A stretch of DNA of 64,000 nucleotides from Heracleum sosnowskyi (Eukaryota; Streptophyta; Magnoliopsida; Apiales; Apiaceae), in contig CM061238.1 of assembly GCA_030848705.1 (NCBI GenBank), positions 79,384,685 to 79,448,684 of the forward strand, written 5' to 3'. The position numbers and the translations under genes were made by a program. This document shows positions 41,202 through 54,445 of the stretch, one piece after another. The notes below the pieces were generated by a model that was not told the DNA's origin, made no database searches, and saw only the letters and a program-made list of their open reading frames with translations. Position 1 is the first letter of the stretch. Every line of letters begins with the position of its first letter.

Positions 41202-43804
41202 ATGGCACCCATCGTGAAACTCATGTCTGCTGGAGGGTTCATTTACGAAAAGAACAACTCCATTCCTTTTGTTGTTAAGGAAAGCCCGAACAGAATCTTC
41301 TTCAAGATGATGGATTTTATGATGAATTGCAAACTGAGCTACGCAATGTTTCACTCTACACCACTCTACAATGAGATAATCGAGGAGATTTGGACCTCAT
41401 GTGAGTACAGTGGGACAAATTGCACTTTGCAATTCACCATTCAAGGTAATGAGTACATAGTCAATTCTGATGTGTTGCAAGCATGCTTACACCTTCCTGA
41501 AAATAATTGCTCTCCTTTGCCTACATATACTGAAATGATTAACATGCTAAATTCCATAAACTACTCTTTGCCTACTGATAATCTGGGTAAAATAATTAGG
41601 AGAGGTTTGGTTAGGGAATACCGTTATTTAGCTGATGCATTCATCAAGGTCTTTTCTGGTAAAATTAGTAATTTTGATGCATTAACTAATTCCATGTTGA
41701 TTCTATTTACCATGCTCCTAACTGATAGATATTACAACTTTAGCACCCAACTTATGTATGAAATTGGTGCTAAGTTGGGTGATAAGGCAAATAGGAAGAA
41801 AAATATCTATTATGCTAGATTTCTGATGATGTTGGCTAACCATGTTAGTCCAGCACCATTGGTTATCTCTAACCCTGTTTCTAGGTTTGATTGCTTTGTG
41901 CAAGAAAAGAGAGTATTGACAGACATACTGAGGCTGAACCACAATGGTGATGTTCCAGTGGTGTATCTGCCAATAATTGAGGTAACTACTGCTATCCCTG
42001 CTAGTATAGCTGTTACTTCTACTGTTTTACCCAACCCTGTTGCTGTTGAGTCTGTAGTTGTGACCCAACAGGCTCCTGCCCCTGCAACAAAACCAAAATC
42101 AAAGAAATCCTCCAAGCCAACCTCAGGTGCTTCCCAAAAGGCACCTGTTGTAAAATCCACTACACAACCTAAGGGGAGTGGTGCAGGTGTTGTAAGAGGT
42201 GAGGGAAGGGGTGAACATAAAAGAAACCCTAAGGATAAGGAAGGAAAGATGAGTGAGATCCAGCCTAGCCCCATTGTGTCTTCCCAACAAGGCACAATGA
42301 GTAATATGGATTTAAGCACAAGTCTAGTTGCATCCTCCCAAAAGGATGTAATTATTGAAACAAACTCTCCTCCAAAAGCACACTCCAAGAGGGTAAGGGA
42401 CACTTCAAGCCCACAGTCTACTTTTTCCCAATACCAAAGGAGAGTGAAACAAAAATCCCAGGTTTCACAGGGTGCACACACACTGGAAGCAACACTTCCA
42501 GTATCTCAAATTCAGTTTGATGTAACCCCTATCATTACTCTGGGGTTACAGTCTCATTCTTTAAACATCAATCTTGAACCAACTCCACAAAATTCACCAA
42601 CTCAGTCATTAGATGTGGATATGATCCATTCATCTATCCCTGATTCTCCAACTCTTTTCTTGGAGAAGCCCCACTCTGAAATTGGTGACCATCACTTGTT
42701 AAGTGATTTGTTGGGCCACCAATCATCCTTTTCTGAAATTACAAGAGGATCTGTGGAACAATCTCTAAAATCAATCACCACAGATTCTACTGTAATTTCA
42801 CATTCTCAAAGTTCTTTCTTGACTTCATCAACGAAACAGTCTCTTTCGTTGACAAGTGTTTCTCCATCAACGGTATCCATACTGTTGATAGTTCAAACTA
42901 CCATACCGTTGATAGTTCATTCTGCACCTCTAATTGAAAATCAAGTTGTTTCCACAACTAGTGCAGATGATCTAGTGGTAGTTGAAACACTTCTAGGAAT
43001 GAGAGGGAGTGAAACTGAGAGGCTGGCTTGCAGCCAGGCAAAAGGAGAGGCTGAGAGTGAGAGGCTGACTATTTCTTCCAGTCAGGCAAAAGGAGAGGCT
43101 GAGGGTTCCACCTTAGTAGGTGAAGGTGAGGGTGTGAGAGGTGTGAGCCATGGGGAGCCCATGATGCAAGAAAATAGTGGAGAGAGAGAAGGGACTACAT
43201 GAGTTATAAGGGAAGAAGCAACCATTGCAAGTGAGTTAATGGAGGTTCATGAGGGAGAAAGGGAACTTACTTTCCAAGAGCATTATCAACAAACTCTAGA
43301 TAGTATTTCCCTGGATCCTGAGACCTTTACTCATCCTGTGCCAGCCTATCAAGTTATGGCTCAGCAGGGCAATGTGGAGGCAGAAAGGTCTTTCAACCTA
43401 ATCCACACAACTGCATCTATCCAAAGAGCAAATGATGCAATCACCAATCTGTCTCCAGGAGCTGCAACAAGTGGTGAGTTTGATTTTTCTGATGGTGATG
43501 ACAGTTTTGGTGATAATGTACAGGTGGCTATCACTTCAAAGACTGGGACTTCTGTGGTGCCCCCTACACCAATCTGGCTTTCTCAAGATATGTATGGAAG
43601 AATCAACCTGGATACTGCAATCACTAGGCAGTATAATGAGGCCTATCTGGCTCATGAGTCTGCAAGTGTCACTGACAAGAAATTCTACAAAGCCATCATG
43701 GATTCTCTGGAAATTCAAAGGCTACAGATGCTCCAGACTAGGAATGAAACAAGGGAAATCAAGGATTCTATTGGGAACCTGAAGGATGCTTCTGATAGGA
43801 GGCT

Positions 43805-44322
43805 TGTTAGATATAATTGCTGATGTTTGTTTATCAGTGTTTAAAGTACCAGGAAACTATCAGAGTTTAGTTGGAGTACTTATCAGAGTTTAGCTGAAGG
43901 ACCAGTCAGAGTTTATTAAAGTCTGATGGTCAGAGTTTGCTTAGCTGTCAGTGCAAAGACAATTAAGATTCTAGAAGCGATATTCTTTGAAGATGGAAAG
44001 AAGCAAAGAGATATCGAGATGGCTAAGGAAACGGAACAGAAGACAGAAGCAATTCTTAATTGATTCTGATTGTATAGCTAATTTATAGGAATATCAATTA
44101 ATGATTGTATGTAGCTGTGTACTATATAAACACAGATAGGTTAACCCTAAAAGGGATGCGAATACGTGAAAACATTATTCTTGTAACCTAGCAGCTCTCT
44201 GTGATATTTTACATCACTGAGAGAGGAGTTTTTAATTCCATTCAGTTTATTGTTTATAAACAGTGTTCTTATTGTTATTCTCATACTTATATTTGATTAT
44301 ATATTGTGTATTCGGCCTAACA
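43805..44322 (+). repeat. 5' LTR of alpha-4 (518 bp)
   Basis: TGTTAGATATAATTGC to GGCCTAACA. Four CAGAGTTT copies at 43861, 43884, 43907 and 43931. TATA-like CTATATAAAC at 44122-44131. No poly-C block, unlike beta and delta. Confidence 0.95.
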
Positions 44323-44324
44323 AT

Positions 44325-44336
44325 TGGTATCAGAGC
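44325..44336 (+). other. Primer binding site of alpha-4
   Basis: TGGTATCAGAGC, canonical, two bases after the LTR. Confidence 0.88.
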
Positions 44337-44384
44337 CAAGGTTGGTTAATATATACAGTTTTTGATCTAAACACAAGTATAATC

Positions 44385-47300
44385 ATGGCTAAAAACTCTC
44401 AGGCAGGTTCTAATGCTCAAAAGGTTCAACCTGCTTCTGTAAGTCGATATGAGACAATCAGAGTTCCAATTCTCAAACCAGTGGAATATCCAATATGGAA
44501 GGTTAAGATGACCATTTTTCTAGAAGCCACATATCCAGAATACCTTGATAGAATCTATGATGGTCCTCATATGCCAACTAAACTGTCTCTTGTTGTTGTT
44601 GGTCAAGAACAAAAGATTGTTCCGAAGGAAAAGAAAGATATGACTCCTGAGGACATCTCATCAATTGCAAAGGATGCAAAAGTTAGACATCTTCTTCATA
44701 GTGCCTTAGATAATGTCATGTCTAACAGAGTTATTGGCTGCAAAACTGCCAAAGAAATCTGGGATGCTTTAGAAGTCAGGTGTCAAGGAACAAGTGCTAT
44801 AAAGAAGAACAGGAAGACTATTCTTACACAGGAGTATGAACACTTTGACTCAAGATCTGATGAAACTTTGACTGATACATATGACAGATTCTGTAAACTG
44901 TTGAATGATTTGTCTCTGGTTGATAAAGAATATGATCTTGAAGAGTCAAATCTCAAGTTTCTACTATCTCTACCTGAAAGATGGGATTTAAAGGCAACAA
45001 CAATAAGAGATCATTATGATCTTGCAGAAACAGATCTTGATGAAATCTATGGGTTGCTTAAAACTCATGAACTTGAGATAGAACAAAGAAACAAAAGATC
45101 TGGAAAGAAGACAAAATCTGTTGCTCTCAAAGTTGAAGAAAAACTCATGAAGAAATAAACATCAAAGAAGAAAGCTAAGGGAAAAGCTTTGGTCATAAAC
45201 TCTGAAAATGAGTCATCAAACTCTGATGATGACTCAAACACTGATGTTTCTTCTGAATCTGAGGATGATGAAGAACAAATGATGCAAATGGCTGCTTTTA
45301 TGGTAAAAACTTTCAAGAAAATGGGCTTCAAGAACTTCAAGAAAGGTAGAAGATTCTCTAGGAAAGATTCAAACTCTGAAATGAAGAATTTCAGAAAGTC
45401 TGAAGGAAGGGATATCAAATCTGGAAAGAAAGACAAGTTTGAGATCCAGTGCTACAAGCGTAAAGAGATGGGTCACTATGCTCCAGAGTGCAAGAAAGGA
45501 AAATCTGAAAAAGCACTCATCACTAAAGGAAGAGACTGGGCAGACACTTCAGATTCAGATAAGGATGTAAACTATGCTCTCATGGCAACTGTCAAAGATG
45601 AATCTGACTCATCTGAAAATAAGGGCATAAGGGAAAGCACCCTAGTCTTGGACAGTGGATGTTCAGGGCACATGACTGGAAATAAAGCCCTGCTATCATA
45701 CTATGAGGAGAAGGCTAGCCCAAAAGTTTCCTATGGAGATGGCAACATAGGACGTACTATGGGATATGGCAATATCAATCTTGGAAGTGTCATCATCACC
45801 AATGTAGCTTTAGTCCCAGGACTCAAGCATGACTTGCTATCTGTGAGTCACATCTGTGACAGAGGTTACCATGTAGATTTTCAACCTGAATACTGTGAGG
45901 TTATCAGCAAATCTACAGGCAAAGTTGTTCTAGTTGGACACAGACGGAATAATATCTATGAAGCGAGTTTGGTAACAAACTCTGAAGGAAAAGCTGTGTG
46001 TCTGTCTGCAAAAATGTCTAATGAAGAGAGTTGGAAATGGTATAAGAAGCTCTCTCACCTAAACTTGAACAACATCAATGAGCTAATTCGAAAAGATCTT
46101 GTAAGGGGACTTCCAACGTCAATACTCGGCTTAGATGGTCTGTGTGATTCTTGTCAAAAGGCCAAGGAAAGGAAGTCATCTTTCAAGAGTAAATATGAAT
46201 CTTCAGTTATGGATCCTTATCATCTTCTTCATGTTGATCTATTTGGTCCAGTAAATGTAATGTCTCTAGGCAGAAAGAAATATGCTCTAGTCATAGTTGA
46301 TGAGTATACTAGATACACTTGGGTGTACTTTCTAGCAAAGAAGGATGAAACTGCCTTAACTCTGATGGATCATATAAAGCTGCTGGACAAAGGATCACAG
46401 TTTAAAGTAAGAATTATCAGGAGTGATAATGGTACCGAATTCAGAAATGCAACAATGGAAGAATTTTGCAAAGAAAGGGGAGTGAAGCAAGAATTTTCTG
46501 CACCAGGGACTCCACAGCAGAATGGAGTGGTTGAAAGAAAGAACAGAACCTTAGTCGAAGCTGCGAGAACAATGTTTGATGAAGCAAAATTGCCAACCTA
46601 TTTCTGGGTAGAAGCTGTTCAAACAGCTTGTTTTACTCAAAATGCAACATTGATCAACAGGCATGGGAAAACACCATATGAGATGGTGAAGAAAAAGAAA
46701 CCAAACCTAAAATATTTTCATATTTTCGGGTGCAAGTGCTTTGTGTTGAAAACTCATCCTGAACAGTTGACCAAGTTTGACTTAAAAGTTGATGAAGGAA
46801 TTTTTGTTGGATACCCACTGTCAACTAAAGCATTCAGAGTCTACAATCTGAGAACTAAAGTGATCATGGAATCTATACATGTGTCATTTGATGACAAGAA
46901 AATAACAGGAATAGAAGATGTAGAATATCATGATCAACTTCGCTTTGAAAATGAAGATCTAAACTCTGATCACATAAACTCTGATGAAGCTTATCCAACA
47001 AACTCTGATGACGCATACTCTGAACCTCTACTGGTAAATACTGAGGAAGTTTCTTTAACAGAACAAAATAGAGAACCAGTTGAGGGGGAGCATGAAGATA
47101 CTTCAGAAACATCTCAACATGATGACTCACATTCTGAAAATGAGTCAGCTGAAGAATCTGATACACACTCTGGGTCAAACTCTGAAAGTTCAAACTCTGA
47201 GCAGTTCAATTCAGGGGGAGCCTCAGAGAATGCAAATGGTCAAGAAGAAAATCAGGAGAGCATGGATCAAGGGGGAGGATCTAATAATGATGAAAGAAGC

Positions 47301-48957
47301 CACTTTCCAACAGCAAGAAGGTGGACACAAGCTCATACACCTGATCTGATAATTGGAGATCCAGATGCAAGTGTGAAAACAAGAAGTGCTACAACAAATG
47401 AATGTCTGTTTCATGCATTTTTATCCCAAACTGAGCCTAAGAAAGTGGAAGAAGCTCTTCAAGATGCTAACTGGATAACAGCTATGCAGGAAGAGTTAAA
47501 TGAATTTGAAAGAAATGAAGTATGGACTCTTGTACCAAGACCCAAAAACAGATCTATTGTTGGTACAAAATGGGTTTTCAGAAACAAGACTGACAGTGAG
47601 GGAATAATTACAAGGAATAAAACTAGACTTGTGGCAAAAGGATATTCACAGCAAGAAGGAATTGATTATGATGAACCCTTTGCTCCAGTTGCAAGATTGG
47701 AGGCCATAAGGATTTTTATAGCATATGCTGCTCACAAAAAGTTCAAAGTCTTTCAGATGGATGTGAAAAGTGCTTTTCTCAATGGGAAACTTGAAGAAGA
47801 AGTCTTTGTTGAACAACCGCCAGGATTTGTGGATCCAAAGCATCCAGATTATGTCTACAGGCTTGACAAAGCACTTTATGGACTAAAGCAGGCACCTAGA
47901 GCATGGTATGAAACTCTGGCTCAATTTCTTTTAGAAAGTGGGTTCACTAGAGGTACACTTGATAAAACCTTGTTCTATTTCAACACTGGTAATGATTTGC
48001 TTTTAGTTCAAATTTATGTGGATGATATAATCTTTGGGTCTACTAATGACAAACTCTGTAAGAAATTTTCAAAGCTTATGCAGTCCAGGTACCAAATGAG
48101 CATGATGGGAGAGCTTAGTTATTTTTTAGGCTTGCAGGTAAAGCAAACAGATGAAGGGATTTTTATCAATCAAGCAAAATATACCAGAAATCTTCTCAAG
48201 AAATTTGGTATGCTTGATAGTTCATCTGCCACAACTCCTATGGAAACTGCAACAAAGCTAGACAAAGATACAGGAACTTCAGTAGATATGACAAGCTACA
48301 GAGGCATGATAGGGTCTCTTCTTTATCTGACTGCAAGTAGACCAGACATTATGTATGCAACTTGTCTTTGTGCAAGATTTCAGGAAGATCCCAGAGAGCC
48401 TCATCTTAACAGCTGTGAAGAGGATTTTCAAATATCTCAAAGGAACCATAACCTTGGGTTTGTGGTATCCTAGAGAATCAGAGTTTAAATTAATTGGTTA
48501 CTCTGATGCAGACTTTGCAGGCTGTAAGATTGACAGAAAGAGCACAAGTGGAAGCTGTCAATTTTTAGGTGACATATTAGTTTCTTGGTACAGCAAGAAA
48601 TAGAAATCAATTTCCACATCCACAGCAGAAGCAGAGTATATTGCTGCTGGTAGCTGTTGTGCACAGATTCTATGGATGAAGAATCAATTGCTGGATTATG
48701 GGTTAAGGTACTCTAAAATACTTATTTTCTGTGATAATCAAAGTGCTATTGCTATGACAGGTAACCCAGTACAGCATTCCATGACCAAGAACATCAACAT
48801 AAGGTATCACTTTATCAGGGAACATGTGGAGGAAGGAAATATTGAGCTTCATTTTGTGTCTACAGAACAATAGCTTGCAGATATCTTCACCAAGCCTTTG
48901 AGTGAAGCTACATTTACAAGACTGGTAAATGAACTAGGAATGGTCTCTGGTTCTGAC
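44385..48957 (+). pseudogene. gag-pol: Fused gag-pol of alpha-4
   Basis: ATG at 44385 (MAKNSQAGSN...). Gag domain, then TAA at 45156 in the basic linker; the same frame goes on through the Ser/Asp linker and a damaged zinc knuckle (CYKRKEMGHYAPEC, second Cys lost). After SSENK at about 45628 the frame passes directly into the protease with GIRESTLVLDSGCSG, without gag coiled coil, second and third knuckles or gag stop. Integrase, hinge with three purine tracts, reverse transcriptase with YVDD and RNase H follow. A one-base insertion near 48412 shifts the frame, and stops lie near 48601 and 48871. The fusion point equals the predicted exon junction of alpha-1. Confidence 0.9.
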
Positions 48958-50261
48958 TAGAGATACTGGTTAGACTCAAAATTCACTCTTCTATGATATG
49001 ATGCTCATGTTTTTCTACATATGTTAACTGTCATTCAAATCATGTTGATAAACTCTGGAAGCATACTCTGATAATAAACTCTGATGTTATACTCTGATTG
49101 TGATATTGTCTGAAACATATGAACCGATGAAGAAAATTGTATGAAGCATGACTCTCAGTAAGTAATCATGAATCCTTCTAAGTTATATATGATCTAATCT
49201 CAAATATGTGCAGTAAACTTTACACAGCATGATAATGTCTCTATATTTATAGCATCTCTTAGTTTATTGATCCTATACACTGAGTCTGTATTAGCTGTTT
49301 GCACTTTCTCTCATAAATTAATTGTGTTAACTGATGAAAGTCTAAACTCTGATAATTAGTTGCTAATACTTCACCCTCAAATCAAAAGATGCAAAAATAT
49401 GCACAAATTCCTTTGAGATCATGTTGTGCCTAGGAAGACCCATGAACTTATTGTATGAAATAAGGGCTAAAATTTTTGATTTTTGGTGACTAGTGCCAAC
49501 CACTGATTACTGTAAAAATAATAATAATAAAAAATTATTAGAAGGGGGTGAAAATAATAAATTTATAGGTACAGAGTTTAGATGATATCAGAATTTGTTT
49601 TATACATGAGAGTTTGGGCAACCAGTTCTTACTGATTTAATTTGTGGATTTTATGCACTTTGAGATGCTCTAAATATTTATATTCAGTAAACTCTGCTAT
49701 ACACACACATAGATCACAACTGTGCATTTTGGGAAAAGAGATTATTAATGAAGGTGGAGAATTGATAAAAATTGATGAACTGTGTACTCTACGCCGAGGT
49801 AATTTATTTTTAATCTCTGATGATTAAAATAAATAAATGTGGTTCAGACATTTCATAATTTTTGAGGAACGTTATTTTTGAAAATAGAGAGTATGATTGA
49901 AAACGGTTTGTATGTGTTTTGAAAATAGAGAAGCGTGTAAATAGCAGTAATTATTGCCTATTTTTACTGCGCATGCGTGTTGGAAACTACCGTGATAAGT
50001 GTTGTCAGTTAATGCATGTGTGACACATGTCCCACTCACACATTTTACAAGAAAGCCAGTTGTGTGTCTTAATGATTAAAACTCTTGAGTTTTAATTCAT
50101 TGTATTTGATATTTAATCTCTATACACACAAACGGTTCCATTCTTTACACACTTATTCATTCACAGCACTTGTTACACACACATTTACCCAAACACCTTT
50201 TTTGCACCAAGTTTTCGAATAGTTTTCTAAGCAAACTCTGATCTATTCCAAACTATTTCTA
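48958..50261. other. Alpha-4 spacer between pol and ORF3
   Basis: Non-coding, with six AAACTCTG/CAGAGTTT copies (49050, 49076, 49344, 49572, 49689, 50233). It lacks the antisense gene cassette found at the same place in alpha-1. A+T-rich low-complexity run near 49515-49560. No supported ORF. Confidence 0.65.
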
Positions 50262-53200
50262 ATGGCAACCACAGTATTTCATTCTGTTGGTTAGAATTTG
50301 TACCTAACAATTATGCAGCACTTTTATCTAATGAGAACGCACCGGAGGCGTTTCATCTGTTTCAGAATTTTCTTGCTCAATCTGCAATTGGGCATGCTCT
50401 TGTGGAACCAGCACAACTTTCTAGATTGCAAATTAAAGCTTTCTGGGAGACGGGTGTTTATGATGATGGAGGCGAGACTGGAACTCCTTCTATAGTCTTC
50501 GAATTTGAAGAACATGAGTATGTGGTAACTCCTGGTACTGTTCGTGCAGCATTGGGATTTGGAGAATTCACTGCTTATACAATCTCTGTGGGTGATGTTG
50601 ATCTTCAAAGAATGATGACAGAGATTGGATACAGTGGACCTATATCAAGGATTGGCCAACTAAAGCGACCATTCTTGAGGAAGGAGTGGAGTTTCTTCTT
50701 CGATTGTATTACACGAGCTTTTGGAAAGAAGTGTACCGATTGGGATGCAATTCCAATTGATAGTCTGCAAATCGGGTATTTTCTTCTTTATAATACTAAT
50801 TATGATTTTGCTAGACTGGTTTGGAGTAATATAGGGGAGAAAATGACAGAGAATAGGGGAGTTGTTTACTTTGCACGTTTTTGTCAACTGCTATTTACTG
50901 CTTGTATTCCTGCGGTTGAAATTGCTGCAAATGATGTGATTCCTGCGTTTAAATTGCACAAAAGAATATTCTCTGATTTGATAAACAAAGATGTCAAGAA
51001 AGGGAATGCTGGTGAGTTGTTACTTCCAGCTGTTATTCAACATTTTCTTGAACCACAACAAGAAACTCAACCCCAACAACAACCAGAACCCCAGCAACCA
51101 GAACCCCAGTCCCAACCGGTAAACACTGATAGTCAAGCTGTTCCAAGACCAAAGACTGGTGATAGGACTAAGCACAGAGCTTTCAAGGCTGTTCTTGTTG
51201 CTCAATCTCTAAATATTGATATTGATTTACCAAACTCTGTTGGTACTTCAAGGAGAAAGAAGAGGGCAAACAGACCTGTTTCTGATGCAAATATGCCTTC
51301 TGATGAACCTGAATCTGCTAATGCTAAGAAAAGGAAGCTTGTTGCTGCTTACCTATTTGATGATATAGTTCAAAATTTGGCTTCAGATTCTACACCTGTT
51401 AATGCTTCAGAAAATGTACATGTTGATGCTGCTGTGCCTGAAGAAGTCAGGACAAATACCGATGATAATGCTGCCTTCCATGATACTTTTCTTGAACCTA
51501 TCTTGGAAATGGAAGAGGAAGAGAATGAGATTGAAGCACATCCTACTGCAACTTTTGAGGAGTTGGGCAGTGTTGGTGATACTGAGGATGTGGCAGCTGA
51601 TCAACCAACAGTGGTTATGGATGAGTCTTTGGCTACTCATACAGAGATTCTCTCTGTCAATCACCAGGTTATTGAAAAAGGTGAAGAAGTTGATCAGACA
51701 GTAAAGGCTGTGACTGCAGAGACTGTTCTAGAGGCTACTGCTGAAAATGATCTTGAAGCCACTGCAGAGCCTACTGCTAAAAAGATGAAAGAGAATGTTG
51801 TTGAGAATGAGCAATTAAACTCTGAACACATTGTTAATGATGATTTTGTTCAAGACAATGTTGGTGAAGATAGTGCAGACTCTGATGATACAAAGTCTGA
51901 TGACAAGGCTGACTCTTCTGCTTCTCAAAGGATTTCTACTCAACACAATCCGAAACTGACTGATATTGGAGGTTCTACTCAACGTGATACTGAAATGCAC
52001 TTTCAGGATATGTATTATGCCAACTGGTCAAATCATGATTGTGTCTTCACTTCACAAAGGGCAGTTGATTTTGTGAAAAAGTCTACTTCTACTATTGTTA
52101 ATCCTGAGCTTCTTGCAAATTTTCAAGCTACAATTGTTCAAGTGAAATCTCTTCACAATCGTTTTGATGAAACTCAGAAAGAAGTTACTGGGTTGAGGAA
52201 TGATGTGACTGCAAGGGAGATAACTTTGAAGCATGAGAAAATTTCCTTATCAAGAGAACAAGATGCCATGAAGACCAGATTAAGTAAGATTGAAGAGAAT
52301 CAGACTGTGATGTCTGCAAAGATTGATTCTATTGCTGCTTCTTTAGAGTTGCTCACTTCAGTATTGATTCCAGATGATGTCAAAAAGGGGGAGAGAGTAC
52401 TTAAAGACAAATGCAAGACATCTCAAACTCTGAGTAGACAGGATGATACTACTGATGGTGGTGGAAAAGGAAAAGAGTCAAGGTTAAAATCTACATCTAT
52501 TCAAGAGCAAGGGCGACTAAGGTCAAACTCTACTACCTCTGCTAGAGCAAACTCTGATAAAATAAACACTGGTGCTCAATCTTCTTCAAGAGTTAGAAAC
52601 TTAGTACTTATTTCTCAATCATTTACCGATGAAGAGATTGCAGTTAAATTATTCTTGGAAGAACATGGTGCTGATGCAACTATTGAGGACATTCAAGCTG
52701 AAGAGAAAATGTTAGCTGAAGAGCATATGAAGAATCTAAAATCTGGAAAGATAAAGAAGACAGTAAAAGTTACAAGGCCAAAGGAAAAAGAAATTTCTAT
52801 TAAAGAAAATGTAAATTCTCAACAGAGTTTACAATATTCAAGAAGGCCAGATGGAGATCGTATGGATAAAGGAAAAGGAAAGATTGTAGAAGAACCACAA
52901 ATGCTGATGAAAGTCAAATCAACCTCTGACAATGCTCAAGTTGTTAAATCAATGGAAACTGTGACAACCTCTGATACTACTCAAGTTGTACAGACTTTGG
53001 TATCTTCTCAACTTCAACAGATGTTTGTTAAACCAGTTACAGTTCAACATTCACTGATTCCTAGTAATGAAAATCTTCTCCAAAGCAAAACCATCATGGG
53101 AAAAGAATCAAGAGATAGATCTGGTTTAGGATCTCATAGAGAGAAAAGAGTGAACAACAGTCCAATGGATCACACTTCTTTAGCTGAACCTGGTGTTTGG

Positions 53201-53782
53201 GTAACTCAAGAAAATCTTGATACTCTAGAATCAGTTCAGTTAATTCATCATAGAGGATTAAAGAAGGATTTTCTTTTGTATTTCAAGACTGATGGCAGAG
53301 TTTATAGAATTGGTGAAGCTGACATTGGGTTAAAAATGAAGGAAGAGCTGGAGTATGTACTGTATCTGCTGAAAGTTAAAAATCAAAGAACTCATCAAGC
53401 AGCTGAGGTGTTAAGAAGCAGGATGATGAAAGCTAGAATTCTTTGTGGCTAAAAGTCTGCTACTTCTTATATACCAAAGTACAGAGACTACAATGGAAAG
53501 CTTGTTGAGATGCAAAGGAACAGTGCTAGACTCAGAACAGATCTTGGCATAAAAGTGTTGGAATTTAATCTGGAATCAGATAAATCCTTCATAATAAAGA
53601 TAGGAAATGATATGAGGAAAAACAGCATTTCTGCTCTAAGGGCAGTTATCTACCAAACTGGAGAGGGTGATCCAGAGTTAAAGGAATTAAAGAAGACAAT
53701 GATAGCTGAGCTAGAAAGAGCTGAGAGAAGACTACTTGTAGACTACATCAGGACTGTACCTGACATTGAAGAAATCAAGTAA
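50262..53782 (+). pseudogene. ORF3 of alpha-4 with one frameshift and one stop
   Basis: ATG at 50262 (MATTVFHSVG) equals the alpha-1 ORF3 start. A one-base loss at about 50288-50291 brings an early TAG; from 50291 the correct frame is open to TAA at 53450, then open again to 53782. About 1,170 codons in all. N-terminal globular domain with IKAFWETGVYDDGG and LRKEWSFFFDCITRAFG, a Gln/Pro-rich linker (about residues 225-250), a long acidic disordered part, a coiled coil (about 570-660), a charged part with possible nuclear signals, and a C-terminal helical domain. The AAACTCTG motif lies in the coding sequence several times. Function unknown. Confidence 0.85.
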
Positions 53783-53927
53783 ATAGAGTCTGTAAGTTTT
53801 TAAAGTTTTCTGTTCTATGTAAAAGTATAAACTCTGTGATTTTATAAACACTGCATTTGTTATATGTTTTGACATCATCAATTATCTGTTAACTTGTACA
53901 TTTTAGTATGAACAAGTTGGGGGAGAT
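53783..53927 (+). other. Alpha-4 3' tail with polypurine tract
   Basis: Short tail ending AAGTTGGGGGAGAT just before the 3' LTR (about 53914-53927). Confidence 0.85.
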
Positions 53928-54445
53928 TGTTAGATATAATTGCTGATGTTTGTTTATCAGTGTTTAAAGTACCAGGAAACTATCAGAGTTTAGCTGGAGT
54001 ACTTATCAGAGTTTAGCTGCAGGACCAGTCAGAGTTTATTAAAGTCTGATGGTCAGAGTTTGCTTAGCTATCAGTGCAAAGACAATGAAGATTCTAGAAG
54101 AGATATTCTTTGAAGATGGAAAGAAGCAAAGAGATATCGAGATGGATAAGGAAATGGAACAGAAGACAGAAGCAATTCTTAATTGATTCTGATTGTATAG
54201 CTAATTTATAGGAATATCAATTAATGATTGTATGTAGCTGTGTACTATATAAACACAGATAGGTTAACCCTAAAAGGGATGCGAATACGTGAAAACATTA
54301 TTCTTGTAACCTAGCAGCTCTCTGTGATATTTTACATCACTGAGAGAGGAGTTTTTAATTCCATTCAGTTTATTGTTTATAAACAGTGTTCTTATTATTA
54401 TTCTCATACTTATATTTGATTATATATTGTGTATTCGGCCTAACA
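53928..54445 (+). repeat. 3' LTR of alpha-4 (518 bp)
   Basis: Same length as the 5' LTR, with about eight substitutions by eye. Four CAGAGTTT copies at 53984, 54007, 54030 and 54054. Confidence 0.95.

Larger units (their letters stand above)
43805..54445 (+). mobile_element. Alpha-4 Sirevirus-type element, full length (10.6 kb), intron-less gag-pol
   Basis: LTRs 43805-44322 and 53928-54445 (518 bp each), duplication AGGCT at 43800-43804 and 54446-54450. Gag and pol form one frame because the 1.1-kb interval seen in alpha-1 is missing with exact splice-like ends. Breaks: stop at 45156, one-base insertion near 48412, stops near 48601 and 48871, a one-base loss near the ORF3 start and a stop at 53450. 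The LTRs differ at about eight sites by eye. The octamer AAACTCTG/CAGAGTTT occurs about 32 times. Confidence 0.97.

Noticed and set aside
41810..42481. 223-codon ORF opposite beta ORF3
   Set aside because: Shadow frame of the Thr/Pro/Val-rich middle of ORF3.
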